A DNA stretch of 64,000 bases from Bacteroidales bacterium (GTDB lineage: Bacteria > Bacteroidota > Bacteroidia > Bacteroidales > UBA4417), in assembly GCA_016707705.1 (NCBI GenBank), contig JADJHD010000023.1, positions 1 to 64,000 of the forward strand. Direction: 5' to 3'. The notes beneath the pieces were generated by a model. The model saw nothing but the letters and a program-made list of their open reading frames with translations, ran no database searches and had not been told where the DNA came from. Positions 28,223 to 36,047 of this stretch are shown one piece after another. Both the position numbers and the translations under genes were made by a program. Numbering within the stretch: the first letter of the stretch is position 1; the number at the start of each line of letters is the position of its first letter.

Positions 28223-29110
28223 ATGATCAAATCCATGACAGGCTTCGGGAAATCTGTTGCCGAAACCGGGAGCAAATCCGTTACCCTTGAAATCCGTTCA
28301 CTCAACAGCAAACAGCTGGATCTTAATGTCAGGATACCCCAGGTATACCGCGACAAGGAATTTGAAATCAGGGCGGAGATCAGCAAGGTTCTGGAACGCG
28401 GGAAAGTTGATTTTACAATTACTCTCGACAGCGATGCCGACAGCAGTCTTTCGGGCATCAATAAATCACTGGCCAGACAATACCACAGGGAAATCCTTGA
28501 GCTGGCAGAAGAACTGAAAACACCGGTGGGTGATGACCTTATCACTTCAATCCTGAAAATGCCTGATGTGCTTAAAACCGAAAAGGTAAGCCTTGATGAA
28601 AGCGAATGGCTTTTAGTGAAGGCGGCACTTGCCGACTGTCTGAAACAGGCTGACCTATTCCGCAAGGAAGAGGGCAAGCTTCTTGGAAACGATATGGTGA
28701 TGCGCATTCGAACCATACTTTCATTGCTGGAAGCTGTGACTCCTTTTGAAAAGAGCCGCATTCAATCCCTGAGGGAGCGCTTTGAAAGGAATCAGTCGGA
28801 GTTTGTAGCCGGCAGGCCCGGACTGGATAAATTTGATGAGAACCGCTTTGAGCAGGAGATATTCTGGTACCTCGAAAGGCTTGATATCACTGAAGAAAAG
28901 ATACGCCTGAAGAAGCATTGCGATTATTTTATCGAAACACTGAACAGCGAAGAATCCAATGGCAGGAAACTCGGATTTGTCACCCAGGAGATCGGCCGCG
29001 AAATCAATACACTTGGCTCCAAGGCCAGTGATGCTGAAATACAGAAAATTGTTGTGCAGATGAAGGATGAACTGGAGAAGATCAAGGAACAATTGGGGAA
29101 TATCCTCTAG
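28223..29110 (+). CDS. yicC: YicC/YloC-family endoribonuclease
   Basis: A 295-aa protein with the family's N-terminal signature MIKSMTGFGK and C-terminal helical signature QEIGREINTLGSKASDAEIQ. A central charged helical region carries FEQEIFWYLERLDITEEK. E. coli YicC is a Mn-dependent endoribonuclease, and the family is widespread. It is the first gene of yicC-gmk-nadD, a conserved order in Bacteroidota. gmk starts 47 nt downstream. Confidence 0.92.
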   Translation: MIKSMTGFGKSVAETGSKSVTLEIRSLNSKQLDLNVRIPQVYRDKEFEIRAEISKVLERGKVDFTITLDSDADSSLSGINKSLARQYHREILELAEELKTPVGDDLITSILKMPDVLKTEKVSLDESEWLLVKAALADCLKQADLFRKEEGKLLGNDMVMRIRTILSLLEAVTPFEKSRIQSLRERFERNQSEFVAGRPGLDKFDENRFEQEIFWYLERLDITEEKIRLKKHCDYFIETLNSEESNGRKLGFVTQEIGREINTLGSKASDAEIQKIVVQMKDELEKIKEQLGNIL

Positions 29111-29157
29111 AATTCTATCCAGAAGCCTTATTCAGCACAGAAATACCAACGATTTTT

Positions 29158-29730
29158 ATGGTTACCGCTTACAGTAAAATGATCATAGTTTCAGCCCCTT
29201 CAGGAGCAGGAAAAAGTACGATTGTCAAACATCTGCTGAAATCAGGACTGAACCTTGAATTCTCGGTTTCAGCCACCAGCAGGCCAATCAGGGAAGGCGA
29301 GGTGGATGGAAGGGAATACCACTTCATCTCAACCGAAGATTTCAAGAAGAAAATTGAAGCCAAAGAACTGCTTGAATGGCAGGAAGTCTACCCCGGAAGC
29401 TATTACGGAACGCTGGTTTCGGAAGTTGCCAGGATACACTCACACGGACATTTCCCCATTTTTGATGTGGATGTTGTAGGCGGTCTCAATATCAAGAAAA
29501 TGTATAAAAGGGATGCGCTCGCCCTATTCATTCAGCCTCCATCAGTGGAAGTACTGGAAAAAAGGCTGCGTTCCCGTGCCACCGACTCTGAAGCCAGTCT
29601 GCAGAAACGCCTCGACAAGGTAAAATGGGAGCTTGAATTCGCCTCTAAATTTGATGAAATCGTTATCAACGACCAGCTTGAATTCGCCCTCTCCCATGCT
29701 GAACGCCTTGTCCGGGAATTCCTGACCTAA
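29158..29730 (+). CDS. gmk: Guanylate kinase
   Basis: A 190-aa enzyme that phosphorylates GMP/dGMP with ATP. P-loop SAPSGAGKST (residues about 11-20); GMP-binding motifs SRPIREGEVDGREYHF and YGT; LID region RLRSRATDSEASLQKRL. The ATG at 29158 gives the usual short N-terminal extension; an ATG at 29179 is possible. It is the second gene of the yicC-gmk-nadD run. Confidence 0.95.
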   Translation: MVTAYSKMIIVSAPSGAGKSTIVKHLLKSGLNLEFSVSATSRPIREGEVDGREYHFISTEDFKKKIEAKELLEWQEVYPGSYYGTLVSEVARIHSHGHFPIFDVDVVGGLNIKKMYKRDALALFIQPPSVEVLEKRLRSRATDSEASLQKRLDKVKWELEFASKFDEIVINDQLEFALSHAERLVREFLT

Positions 29731-29743
29731 GTTAGAAGTTCGG

Positions 29744-30024
29744 AGTTGTTAGTTGTTAGTTGTTAGTTGTTTAGTTGTTAGTAGTTTAGTTGTTAGTAGT
29801 TTAGTTGTTAGTAGGTTAAGTTCAGGGTTCTAAGTTCAAGGTTCGGGGTTCGGAGTTCAAGGTTCTCGTAATTCTAAATCATCGTTCTCAGTGTCCGCCG
29901 CGGCGGACTCTGTGCCCTCAGTGCCTCCGTGGTTTTGAAAGTTATCTACTAGCACCGTCTTCCAACTTAACCTCAAATCCCCAATATCAAATCAGCAACC
30001 CGCAATCCGAAACCCGCAATCCAA
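29744..30024. repeat. Composite dispersed intergenic repeat, copy 2
   Basis: Modules: (GTTAGTTGTTTA)n at 29744-29815; GTTCGGGGTTCGG-type at 29820-29865; TCAGTGT...CAGTGCC...GTGGTTTTGAAA with palindrome TCCGCCGCGGCGGA at 29894-29907; and (CCCGCAATCCGAAA)n at 30001-30022. It separates gmk from nadD, which are normally close, and runs to within 2 nt of the nadD start. No coding sequence is seen. Confidence 0.8.
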
Positions 30025-30612
30025 ATGACACTCAACAAGAAAACCGGTTTACTCTTCGGCTCCTTCAACCCCATACATACCGGGCATTTGATGATAGCCA
30101 ACTACATGCTCGAGTTCAGTGATCTGGAAGAAGTCTGGTTCGTGGTATCCCCGCAAAACCCCTTCAAGGAAAAAAGCAGTCTGCTGCCCGAATACCAGAG
30201 GCTGATGCTGGTTAACCTAGCCATTGAGAATGATTATCGCTTTCGTTCCTCAAATATTGAATTCGATCTGCCCCGTCCCTCCTATACCATTCACACCCTT
30301 ACCTATCTCCAGGAAAAATATCCCAACCGGGAATTTGTGCTGATTACCGGCACCGACATCTTTCCAACCTTCCACAAATGGAAAAACTGGGAACAGCTGC
30401 TTGAATTCTACAAATTCTATGTCTACCCCCGCCCCGGTTCCGAGCAGCATGAACTGCTGAATCACCCCTCAGTCAGCATATACAACGCCCCCATGGTTGA
30501 AATCTCTTCAACTTTTATCAGGCAATCCATTAAGGAGAAGAAAAACATGTCCTATTTCCTCCCTGAAAAGGTATATCAATACATTCAGGAGATGCATTTT
30601 TATGAGAAGTAG
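30025..30612 (+). CDS. nadD: Nicotinate-nucleotide adenylyltransferase
   Basis: A 195-aa enzyme forming NaAD from NaMN and ATP in NAD synthesis. It has the nucleotidyltransferase signature GSFNPIHTGHL (residues 12-22) and the C-terminal ISSTFIRQSIKE motif. Start is ATG at 30025, right at the end of the upstream repeat. It is the third gene of the conserved run, but the repeat insertion may have separated its transcription from gmk. Confidence 0.93.
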   Translation: MTLNKKTGLLFGSFNPIHTGHLMIANYMLEFSDLEEVWFVVSPQNPFKEKSSLLPEYQRLMLVNLAIENDYRFRSSNIEFDLPRPSYTIHTLTYLQEKYPNREFVLITGTDIFPTFHKWKNWEQLLEFYKFYVYPRPGSEQHELLNHPSVSIYNAPMVEISSTFIRQSIKEKKNMSYFLPEKVYQYIQEMHFYEK

Positions 30613-30698
30613 GGGTGAGTGTGGGAGGATTAAGTCTATAAATTGTTGAGATATAATGCTACGGACTACTATGCAAACATCAACCTACAGTCAAAAAA

Positions 30699-30706
30699 TT
30701 ATCTTT
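30699..30706 (+). promoter_or_regulatory. -7 promoter element TATCTTTG for the AraC-led operon
   Basis: A perfect TAnnTTTG ending 18 nt before ATG 30724. It shows that the earlier in-frame TTG at 30643 is not the start. Confidence 0.65.
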
Positions 30707-30723
30707 GTATCTTCAATTCAACA

Positions 30724-31599
30724 ATGGCAGACGAAATAAAGAAGCTAACATTCAAAAGAAAGGCGGAACTTCAAATTGAAGTTGTTCCGTTAAAAATATT
30801 GACGACAGTTAGCAAAGAACATCTAATCATACCCCATCGGACAAATTTTTATCACATTTTTCTGTTTGAAAATTGTCAGCCTACACATATTGTAGATTTT
30901 GAGCCAATTGACATTCAGCCATACTCTCTACTATTTATTGACAAAGACCGTGTACATCAGTTTGACCTAATGTTGAAATATGAAGGACAGGTTTTGATTT
31001 TTACTGATGACTTTTTTTCCACTACAGAAACCGATACAAGGTTTTTGAGAAGTAGTATTTTATTTAATGATCTTGCCGGAAAGCCAACTATTAATCTAAA
31101 TAAAATTGATTTTGAGAAATTTATTCACATTTGCGAAAGCATTACCAAAGAATTGGACTTGCCTGCCGACAATTCAAAGCAGATTTTATTAAAAAACCTA
31201 CTTCATAATTTTTTACTTCTTTCCGAAAGAGAAAAGCGCAAACAAGGTTACACTGAACTTAAAAAGGGTGCAGACCTAGATTATACTTTGTTGTTTCGTG
31301 ATTTATTGGAAAGCAACTTTACCCAATTAAAAAGCGTAAATGATTATGCTAAAATTATTTGCATTTCCGAAAAGCGCTTGGGTCAAGCCACTTCTAAGGT
31401 TTTGGGTAAGTCCCCCAAAGAAATAATCACTGATAGAATATTATTAGAAGCCAAACGACTTTTAGTTCATACTAATTTATCTATTAAAGAATTAGGGCAG
31501 GAATTGGGGTTTGAAGACCCTGCATATTTTGTTCGTTATTTTAAAAAGAATACGGAAGCTACTCCAGTAGAATTTAGAGCAACTTACCTCGAAAGGTAA
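30724..31599 (+). CDS. AraC-family transcriptional regulator
   Basis: 291 aa from the ATG at 30724. The N-terminal half (residues about 20-150) is a cupin-like sensing domain (IPHRTNFYHIFLFENC, IDIQPYSLLFIDKDRVHQFDL). The C-terminal about 100 residues carry the two AraC helix-turn-helix motifs, ending IKELGQELGFEDPAYFVRYFKKNTEATPVEFR. It likely controls the four small genes downstream. Composition is more AT-rich than the core genes on its left, suggesting transfer. Confidence 0.9.
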   Translation: MADEIKKLTFKRKAELQIEVVPLKILTTVSKEHLIIPHRTNFYHIFLFENCQPTHIVDFEPIDIQPYSLLFIDKDRVHQFDLMLKYEGQVLIFTDDFFSTTETDTRFLRSSILFNDLAGKPTINLNKIDFEKFIHICESITKELDLPADNSKQILLKNLLHNFLLLSEREKRKQGYTELKKGADLDYTLLFRDLLESNFTQLKSVNDYAKIICISEKRLGQATSKVLGKSPKEIITDRILLEAKRLLVHTNLSIKELGQELGFEDPAYFVRYFKKNTEATPVEFRATYLER

Positions 31600-31659
31600 T
31601 TTCACCAAAAGTACCATATAAAGGCTGATTTGTCCATCGTGCAAAACTCTGCACCAGCT

Positions 31660-31667
31660 CATCTTTG
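31660..31667 (+). promoter_or_regulatory. Possible -7 element CATCTTTG
   Basis: One mismatch from TAnnTTTG. Its end is 31 nt before the ATG at 31699, so the genes after the regulator may have their own promoter. It supports the 31699 start over an upstream GTG/TTG. Confidence 0.4.
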
Positions 31668-31698
31668 CACCATTATTAATCATTTAAGTTCTTTATAC

Positions 31699-32109
31699 AT
31701 GGACAAGAATCATGACGCCTTAACGGCATTTTACAGGAAAGCATTAACCGTAAATAAAGAAACTACACCTAGAGCAGTTTTGTCTGAAGTATTAGCTGAC
31801 GATTTTCTTTCAAGCGGTTCAGTAGAAAGCAAAGGAAAGCCTGCTTTAATCGGACAAGTCGAATTCTTTTGGAAACTGATTCCGGATTTAAAATGGGAGC
31901 CACAAGACATTGCCAATGAAGGGAATAAATATGTAGTTCGCAGTTTGGTAAGCGGAACACCAAATGGTGACTTTATGGGATTGCCTACCGATGGCACCAA
32001 ATCATTCAATATTATGTCGATTGATTTTCACATCGTTATTGATGGCAAACTTACTTCGGTTCATCATTTGGAAGATTGGGGCACAGCAATGAAACAATTA
32101 AAATCGTAA
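31699..32109 (+). CDS. SnoaL-like / NTF2-fold protein
   Basis: 136 aa from the ATG at 31699. Helix-rich N-terminus (DALTAFYRKALTV), then the ester-cyclase/SnoaL pattern: VLADDFLSSGSVESKGKPALIGQVEFFWKLIPDLKWEPQDI, GTPNGDFMGLPTDGTKSFNIMSIDFHIVIDGKLTSVHHLEDW. Such NTF2-like proteins act on small organic substrates or are non-catalytic binding proteins; no substrate can be named. It is the second gene of the AraC-led operon; the next gene starts 4 nt after its stop. Confidence 0.75.
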   Translation: MDKNHDALTAFYRKALTVNKETTPRAVLSEVLADDFLSSGSVESKGKPALIGQVEFFWKLIPDLKWEPQDIANEGNKYVVRSLVSGTPNGDFMGLPTDGTKSFNIMSIDFHIVIDGKLTSVHHLEDWGTAMKQLKS

Positions 32110-32113
32110 TAAT

Positions 32114-32527
32114 ATGAGCAAGCGCTTTGATATTGTACCAAAATGGGTAAGAATAGTTGTTGGCAGTTTAGCACTAATCAATATCCTGTTTGGCGTGATG
32201 GGTTATTTCGATATGTCTTTACTATTCAAGGACGGTTTGGGCCTTGACCTTACTAACACTATTCTGAAAAATGCCAGCTACGAATTTGCAGCTAGAAACC
32301 TGGCTATTGGCTTGGGGCTTGCAATTGTAGCAGCAAAGGGCGTTCCTGAAAGCATTACAATTGTAATAATCATAAGGGCTTTAATAGAAATTCAAACCAT
32401 TTTAATGATGGTGGTAGCAGGTGGTATTTCAGCACTAATTTCAATACCCATCGTGTTTTTAGTAGTAGAAATATTTATCATCAAAACTTTGATAGAGGTC
32501 ATTCAAAAACGGGATACCATAAAATGA
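32114..32527 (+). CDS. Four-helix membrane protein of unknown function
   Basis: A 137-aa protein with four predicted membrane helices (about 10-32, 58-75, 78-98, 102-127) and a loop after helix 1 carrying FDMSLLFKDGLGLDL. No family is recognised with confidence. Its place in the operon, 4 nt after the SnoaL-like gene, suggests a shared function. Confidence 0.65.
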   Translation: MSKRFDIVPKWVRIVVGSLALINILFGVMGYFDMSLLFKDGLGLDLTNTILKNASYEFAARNLAIGLGLAIVAAKGVPESITIVIIIRALIEIQTILMMVVAGGISALISIPIVFLVVEIFIIKTLIEVIQKRDTIK

Positions 32528-32610
32528 AAAGGTGAAATCAAATCATTTTTATTATTGCTTTCAATGTTTATTTTTTAGCATTCACAAACAATAAATGCCA
32601 AAAAAACAAA

Positions 32611-32904
32611 ATGGAATACATAGAAATTGCCAAATTCAAACTAAATGAAGGCATTACAGTCGAGCAATTTATTGATGCCGAAAAGTCAGTACGCAAGGGT
32701 TTAATTAATTCGCAAAAAGGATTTATTAGCCGACAATTATGCAAAGACAATGAAGGTAATTGGTTAATGGATATGCGTTTCAAAAAAAAAGAAAATATGG
32801 AGGCTTGGTTTGAGGCATTGAAACAGGACCCAACCATGAAAGTTTTAGGTTCAATGATAGACTTCTCAACGATACAGCAAGAATTTTTTACAAAACAAAT
32901 TTAG
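32611..32904 (+). CDS. Small dimeric alpha/beta-barrel (ABM-like) protein, cytoplasmic copy
   Basis: A 97-aa ferredoxin-like fold resembling antibiotic-biosynthesis-monooxygenase/stress-responsive barrels: YIEIAKFKLNEGITVEQFI, KGFISRQLCKDNEGNWLMDMRF, then a helix and a final strand. It is clearly paralogous to the next gene over the whole domain (Y-I-E-x-x-x-F-x-L, I-x-x-x-G, D-x-x-G-x-W-L). It has no signal peptide. Catalysis is unproven; these folds are sometimes only ligand-binding. Confidence 0.65.
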   Translation: MEYIEIAKFKLNEGITVEQFIDAEKSVRKGLINSQKGFISRQLCKDNEGNWLMDMRFKKKENMEAWFEALKQDPTMKVLGSMIDFSTIQQEFFTKQI

Positions 32905-32908
32905 ACCA

Positions 32909-33328
32909 ATGAAAATAATAAAAACTGTCTCATTAGCATTTGCAATGCTTGTAATGTTAAGCTTTGCCAATGCACGATCAAATCAACAATCTAATCAGCA
33001 ATCAAAAAAAACAAATGAAATGGGAATGAAAACACAGTATATAGAAGTAGTGCGTTTCAATTTAAAAGCTGGCGTTACTCCAGATCAATTATTTAAAGCT
33101 GAAAAAGACATTCGTCAAGGTGTCATTAAATCACAACCAGGATATCAAGGACGAGAACTTTATCAAGATGCAGATGGTACCTGGCTAATCATAATTCGTT
33201 GGGACAACAAAGCTTCTGCAGATGTATGGACTTCTATTTTTATGACTATAAAGGAAGGACAATCATTCGGTGGTCTATTGGACTTTTCAAGCGCAAGACA
33301 AGAACATTACACATTGGTAAACCCATAA
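32909..33328 (+). CDS. Small dimeric alpha/beta-barrel (ABM-like) protein, exported copy
   Basis: A 139-aa paralogue of the preceding gene with an added signal peptide (MKIIKTVSLAFAMLVMLSFANA) and a Gln/Lys-rich linker. The domain starts at TQYIEVVRFNLKAGVTPDQL and contains QPGYQGRELYQDADGTWLI. The tandem pair therefore puts related domains on both sides of the inner membrane. It starts 4 nt after the preceding stop and is followed by a terminator, so it ends the operon. Confidence 0.7.
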   Translation: MKIIKTVSLAFAMLVMLSFANARSNQQSNQQSKKTNEMGMKTQYIEVVRFNLKAGVTPDQLFKAEKDIRQGVIKSQPGYQGRELYQDADGTWLIIIRWDNKASADVWTSIFMTIKEGQSFGGLLDFSSARQEHYTLVNP

Positions 33329-33347
33329 GAAAAACCAAGACTAATTT

Positions 33348-33384
33348 GAAGGAGTCCCTATCAATATTGACGGGGACTTCTTTC
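33348..33384 (+). terminator. Terminator of the AraC-led operon
   Basis: Stem GAAGGAGTCCC (33348-33358) with GGGACTTCTTTC (33373-33384), loop of 14 nt, 20 nt after the last stop codon of the operon. The T tract after it is short. Confidence 0.6.
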
Positions 33385-33469
33385 GTTCAATAGTTGGAAC
33401 AAACACATTGGTTGGGCTAAGAAGCAAAATTCCAATAGGTACTCTAATTTTTTATAAGTATTCTGGGGT

Positions 33470-33485
33470 GGGGGGGGGGGGGGGG
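33470..33485 (+). repeat. 16-G homopolymer tract (preceded by GGGGT)
   Basis: A run of 16 consecutive G residues in an AT-rich spacer, 59 nt before the best start of the TMEM175-like gene. Tracts like this can be phase-variable promoters, but they can also be sequencing or gap-joining artefacts. Confidence 0.85.
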
Positions 33486-33543
33486 CAAACATATCTTTTT
33501 AGTGAATCAAAAAATATATTTTAGAAATCAAATTTTAGTCATA

Positions 33544-34137
33544 ATGACCAAAAATAGATTAGAAGCATTTAGCGACGGAATGTTTGCCATTATAATTACG
33601 TTGCTTATACTAGAGTTAAAGGTGCCACAATTAGAAACTAATTCATTGAATGATTTTTTACATTCAATGAAGGAGCTTTTACCTAAATTTTTGAGTTTTA
33701 TTTTCACCTTTTTTCTCCTTTCCATTTTTTGGGTAAATCACCATAACATTCTTCACAAGTTGGAAAAAGTAGATATAAAATTGCTTTGGATGAATATTCT
33801 GTTTTTGTTCTTTTCAAGTTTATTCCCCTTTATTGCGGCATTTATTGGAGATTATCCTTTAAATCCATATGTTGTTGCACTTTACCCATTGAATATGTTG
33901 TTCGCAGGATTGGTTTTACGAAAGCTATGGAAATATGCATTTGTGGATACTAATTTAGCACCAAATACTATGAGTGAAATTGAGAAAAAACGAGAACTGC
34001 ATAAGCATGATCTTTCAGCATTAATAAACCTGGTTTTAGTAATTCTTGGTTTTGTTTGGTTGCCAATTACAATAGCTATAATAATGTTAATGCCGCTGTT
34101 TTTTGTTTTTCCGGATTTAAGAAAATCTAAAGAATAA
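33544..34137 (+). CDS. TMEM175-family potassium channel-like membrane protein
   Basis: 197 aa from the ATG at 33544 (a GTG at 33502 would add 14 residues). The N-terminal helix carries the family filter-helix signature RLEAFSDGMFAIIITLLILEL. Six hydrophobic helices follow, with FWVNHHNILHKLEKVD after helix 2. Bacterial TMEM175 proteins are tetrameric K+ channels lacking the classical TVGYG filter. The gene is AT-rich like its neighbours and has no evident operon partner. Confidence 0.8.
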   Translation: MTKNRLEAFSDGMFAIIITLLILELKVPQLETNSLNDFLHSMKELLPKFLSFIFTFFLLSIFWVNHHNILHKLEKVDIKLLWMNILFLFFSSLFPFIAAFIGDYPLNPYVVALYPLNMLFAGLVLRKLWKYAFVDTNLAPNTMSEIEKKRELHKHDLSALINLVLVILGFVWLPITIAIIMLMPLFFVFPDLRKSKE

Positions 34138-34167
34138 TATTCCAATAGAACAATTATTAAAAGCTAA

Positions 34168-34278
34168 AAATATTATGCTTGGGATAGAGAAAGCCCATTT
34201 CCAAAATTGGAAATTCAAGAAGGAGACCCAAAAAGACTTTTGGCAGTTACAGATAAACCATTGACATCATATACATAA
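34168..34278 (+). pseudogene. Possible coding remnant
   Basis: A 36-codon frame without a start codon, bounded by stops, reading YYAWDRESPFPKLEI...KRLLAVTDKPLTSYT. Its composition is protein-like and unlike the surrounding spacer. It may be the 3' end of a gene lost by rearrangement. The rest of 34279-34513 holds only the direct repeat at 34392. Confidence 0.25.
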
Positions 34279-34391
34279 TATAACTGAATTTCAAATCACT
34301 TTGAAAAGTTTCTTGTTTGTGGGTCAGGACCTTCTTAAATTCTTTATAAAATGCAAGCAGCGGACATAAAAAGCACTACACCTATGCATGT

Positions 34392-34412
34392 CTAAGCAAG
34401 GTGGGTTTCCCA
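34392..34412 (+). repeat. 21-nt direct repeat, left copy
   Basis: CTAAGCAAGGTGGGTTTCCC plus A. It recurs with one mismatch at 37741-37761 in the same orientation. The flanks of this copy also form an imperfect inverted repeat with AACCACCTCGCCTAGGC at 34434-34450. Confidence 0.75.
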
Positions 34413-34513
34413 GCAGCACTTGGCTTACAAAAAAACCACCTCGCCTAGGCAGGGAACATTACCACACATTTTATTGATAGATTATCTAATGTGGGCCGGA
34501 ATAGAAAAGTACT

Positions 34514-34537
34514 TATATTTGTACTCATTAATGTACA
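34514..34537 (+). promoter_or_regulatory. yefM-yoeB promoter with TGTACA-type operator
   Basis: The -7 element TATATTTG (34514-34521) is overlapped by two half-sites, TGTACT (34520-34525) and TGTACA (34532-34537), with centres 12 bp apart. The E. coli YefM-YoeB operator is built on TGTACA core palindromes, so this layout fits autoregulation by the antitoxin. Confidence 0.65.
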
Positions 34538-34550
34538 TAAAAACACTGTC

Positions 34551-34805
34551 ATGTTAACAACCACTTTTTCTGATTTCCGCAGGGATCTTAAGAAATATCT
34601 GGATAAGGTCACTGAGAATTTTGAAACTCTCATAATTAATCGTGGGAGAGATAAGGGAATAGTTATTATGTCACTCGATGAATACAATTCTCTTAATGCT
34701 ACTTATCATGAATTATCTTCTAAAGTTAATGAGAAGAGACTCGATTCCGCTATTGAAAAACTGAAATCTTCAAATTCTTTTGAAAAAGAGCTTCTTGAAT
34801 CATGA
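34551..34805 (+). CDS. yefM: YefM/Phd-family antitoxin
   Basis: 84 aa from the ATG at 34551. The N-terminal Phd/YefM DNA-binding domain reads TTTFSDFRRDLKKYLDKV...TLIINRGRDKGIVIMSLDEYNSL. A C-terminal charged helical part should wrap the toxin. Its stop overlaps the toxin start (ATGA), giving translational coupling. The upstream operator fits autorepression. Confidence 0.9.
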   Translation: MLTTTFSDFRRDLKKYLDKVTENFETLIINRGRDKGIVIMSLDEYNSLNATYHELSSKVNEKRLDSAIEKLKSSNSFEKELLES

Positions 34806-35059
34806 AATATATCTTCGTAGATGAATCCTGGGAAGATTATCTCTATTGGCAAGCTACAGATAAGAGAATGCTTCGAAGAATAAATGACTTATTGAAAGAT
34901 ATTTCCAGAAACCCTTACTCAGGAATTGGAAAACCTGAACCTTTAAAATTCAAATATAAAGGGTACTGGTCACGCAGAATCGATGATGAACATAGACTGG
35001 TTTATCAGTTAAAAGATGATAGTATTCTTATAGCTAAATGCAGATTCCATTACGATTAA
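34802..35059 (+). CDS. yoeB: YoeB/Txe-family toxin (ribosome-dependent mRNA endonuclease)
   Basis: An 85-aa RelE-superfamily toxin very close to E. coli YoeB in length and sequence: ESWEDYLYWQATDKR, KPEPLKFKYKGYWSRRI, DEHRLVYQ, CRFHY. The catalytic residues E46, R65, H83 and Y84 align with the E. coli positions, so the toxin looks intact. It would cleave mRNA in the ribosomal A site when released from YefM. It lies in the AT-rich island. Confidence 0.93.
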   Translation: MKYIFVDESWEDYLYWQATDKRMLRRINDLLKDISRNPYSGIGKPEPLKFKYKGYWSRRIDDEHRLVYQLKDDSILIAKCRFHYD

Positions 35060-35186
35060 TACAAAACGCGTGGTAACAAGTTGAGGAATGAATAAGAGAA
35101 TAAGGAGTTAAAAGAGCATTTTGATTCTGCTTAAATGATTACAGTTATTAATAAAATTCTTTCTATTCGTATCCAAATAATCATAT

Positions 35187-35753
35187 ATGACTGCAACAGA
35201 ATTCTTTGTGCTTTTACAAGCACATGCAAAAGGTGCTTTGATTACGGCAATGACATTGCCAAATATATCTGAGATTGATGTATTTCATGGTAAAATTGTT
35301 CCATCAAGTCCTATTCCTCTTACTAAATTTCGTGGAAACAGGAACTTAGATATGGTTAATGCAGCAAATGGCCTTTACTTATTCAGCAACAAGATTTTCA
35401 ACATTCTTGAGGAGAACCAGATTACGGGCTGGAATAGTTTGCCCGTGGAGATTCATATGGAAAAAGGTGAAATTAACCATGACTATAGGTTGTTAACTGT
35501 TACTGGGAGATTGGTCAATATTGACTTCGAAAAATCTGAGCAGATATTAAAACAACCCTTTTCTCCTTCCGGGAAACCTATTTGGATTAAAAGGGGATTG
35601 CCCATTGATATGCATACTTGGGATGGATCTGACATCTTCAATGCTGAAAACACTCTATTTACTTTTATCTCAGAAAAAGTTAGGAATCTGCTTGTTGAGA
35701 ACAGATGTACTTATATCAGAATCGAAAAAACTTCCGAGCTTGAACTTTATTAA
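35187..35753 (+). CDS. Hypothetical protein, immunity-like
   Basis: A 188-aa soluble protein. The pattern ANGLYLFSNKIFNILEENQITGWNSLPVEI, followed by YRLLTVTGRLVNIDFEKS and late LLVENRCTYIRIE, resembles the DUF1629/Imm11-type immunity proteins of polymorphic toxin systems (a 'screen-like' two-domain layout). The match is by eye only. No toxin gene is intact nearby, so it may be an orphan immunity gene. AT-rich; ATG at 35187. Confidence 0.5.
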   Translation: MTATEFFVLLQAHAKGALITAMTLPNISEIDVFHGKIVPSSPIPLTKFRGNRNLDMVNAANGLYLFSNKIFNILEENQITGWNSLPVEIHMEKGEINHDYRLLTVTGRLVNIDFEKSEQILKQPFSPSGKPIWIKRGLPIDMHTWDGSDIFNAENTLFTFISEKVRNLLVENRCTYIRIEKTSELELY

Positions 35754-36047
35754 TACCAATATCAAATTATCTTCTATGCGGAATAAAAGTTCGAAGAAGT
35801 ATCTTCTTTAAATTCAAAGAGTTGAACCATGTAACCATCATATTTAAAAGCTCTGGAATGTTGAATATTAACGAACTCCAAATTCGGAGCCTAAAAAACT
35901 AATGATCATGATTCAGTGATATTCAGGAGTATTATATAGTTCTGAATATCAAATATTAATGCTATTATCTTATAACAGAACCTACCCCGAAAAATGCGAA
36001 AAAGGCATAATAATAATGAGTAAAGAAATGGAAAAGAGAAAAAGTAG

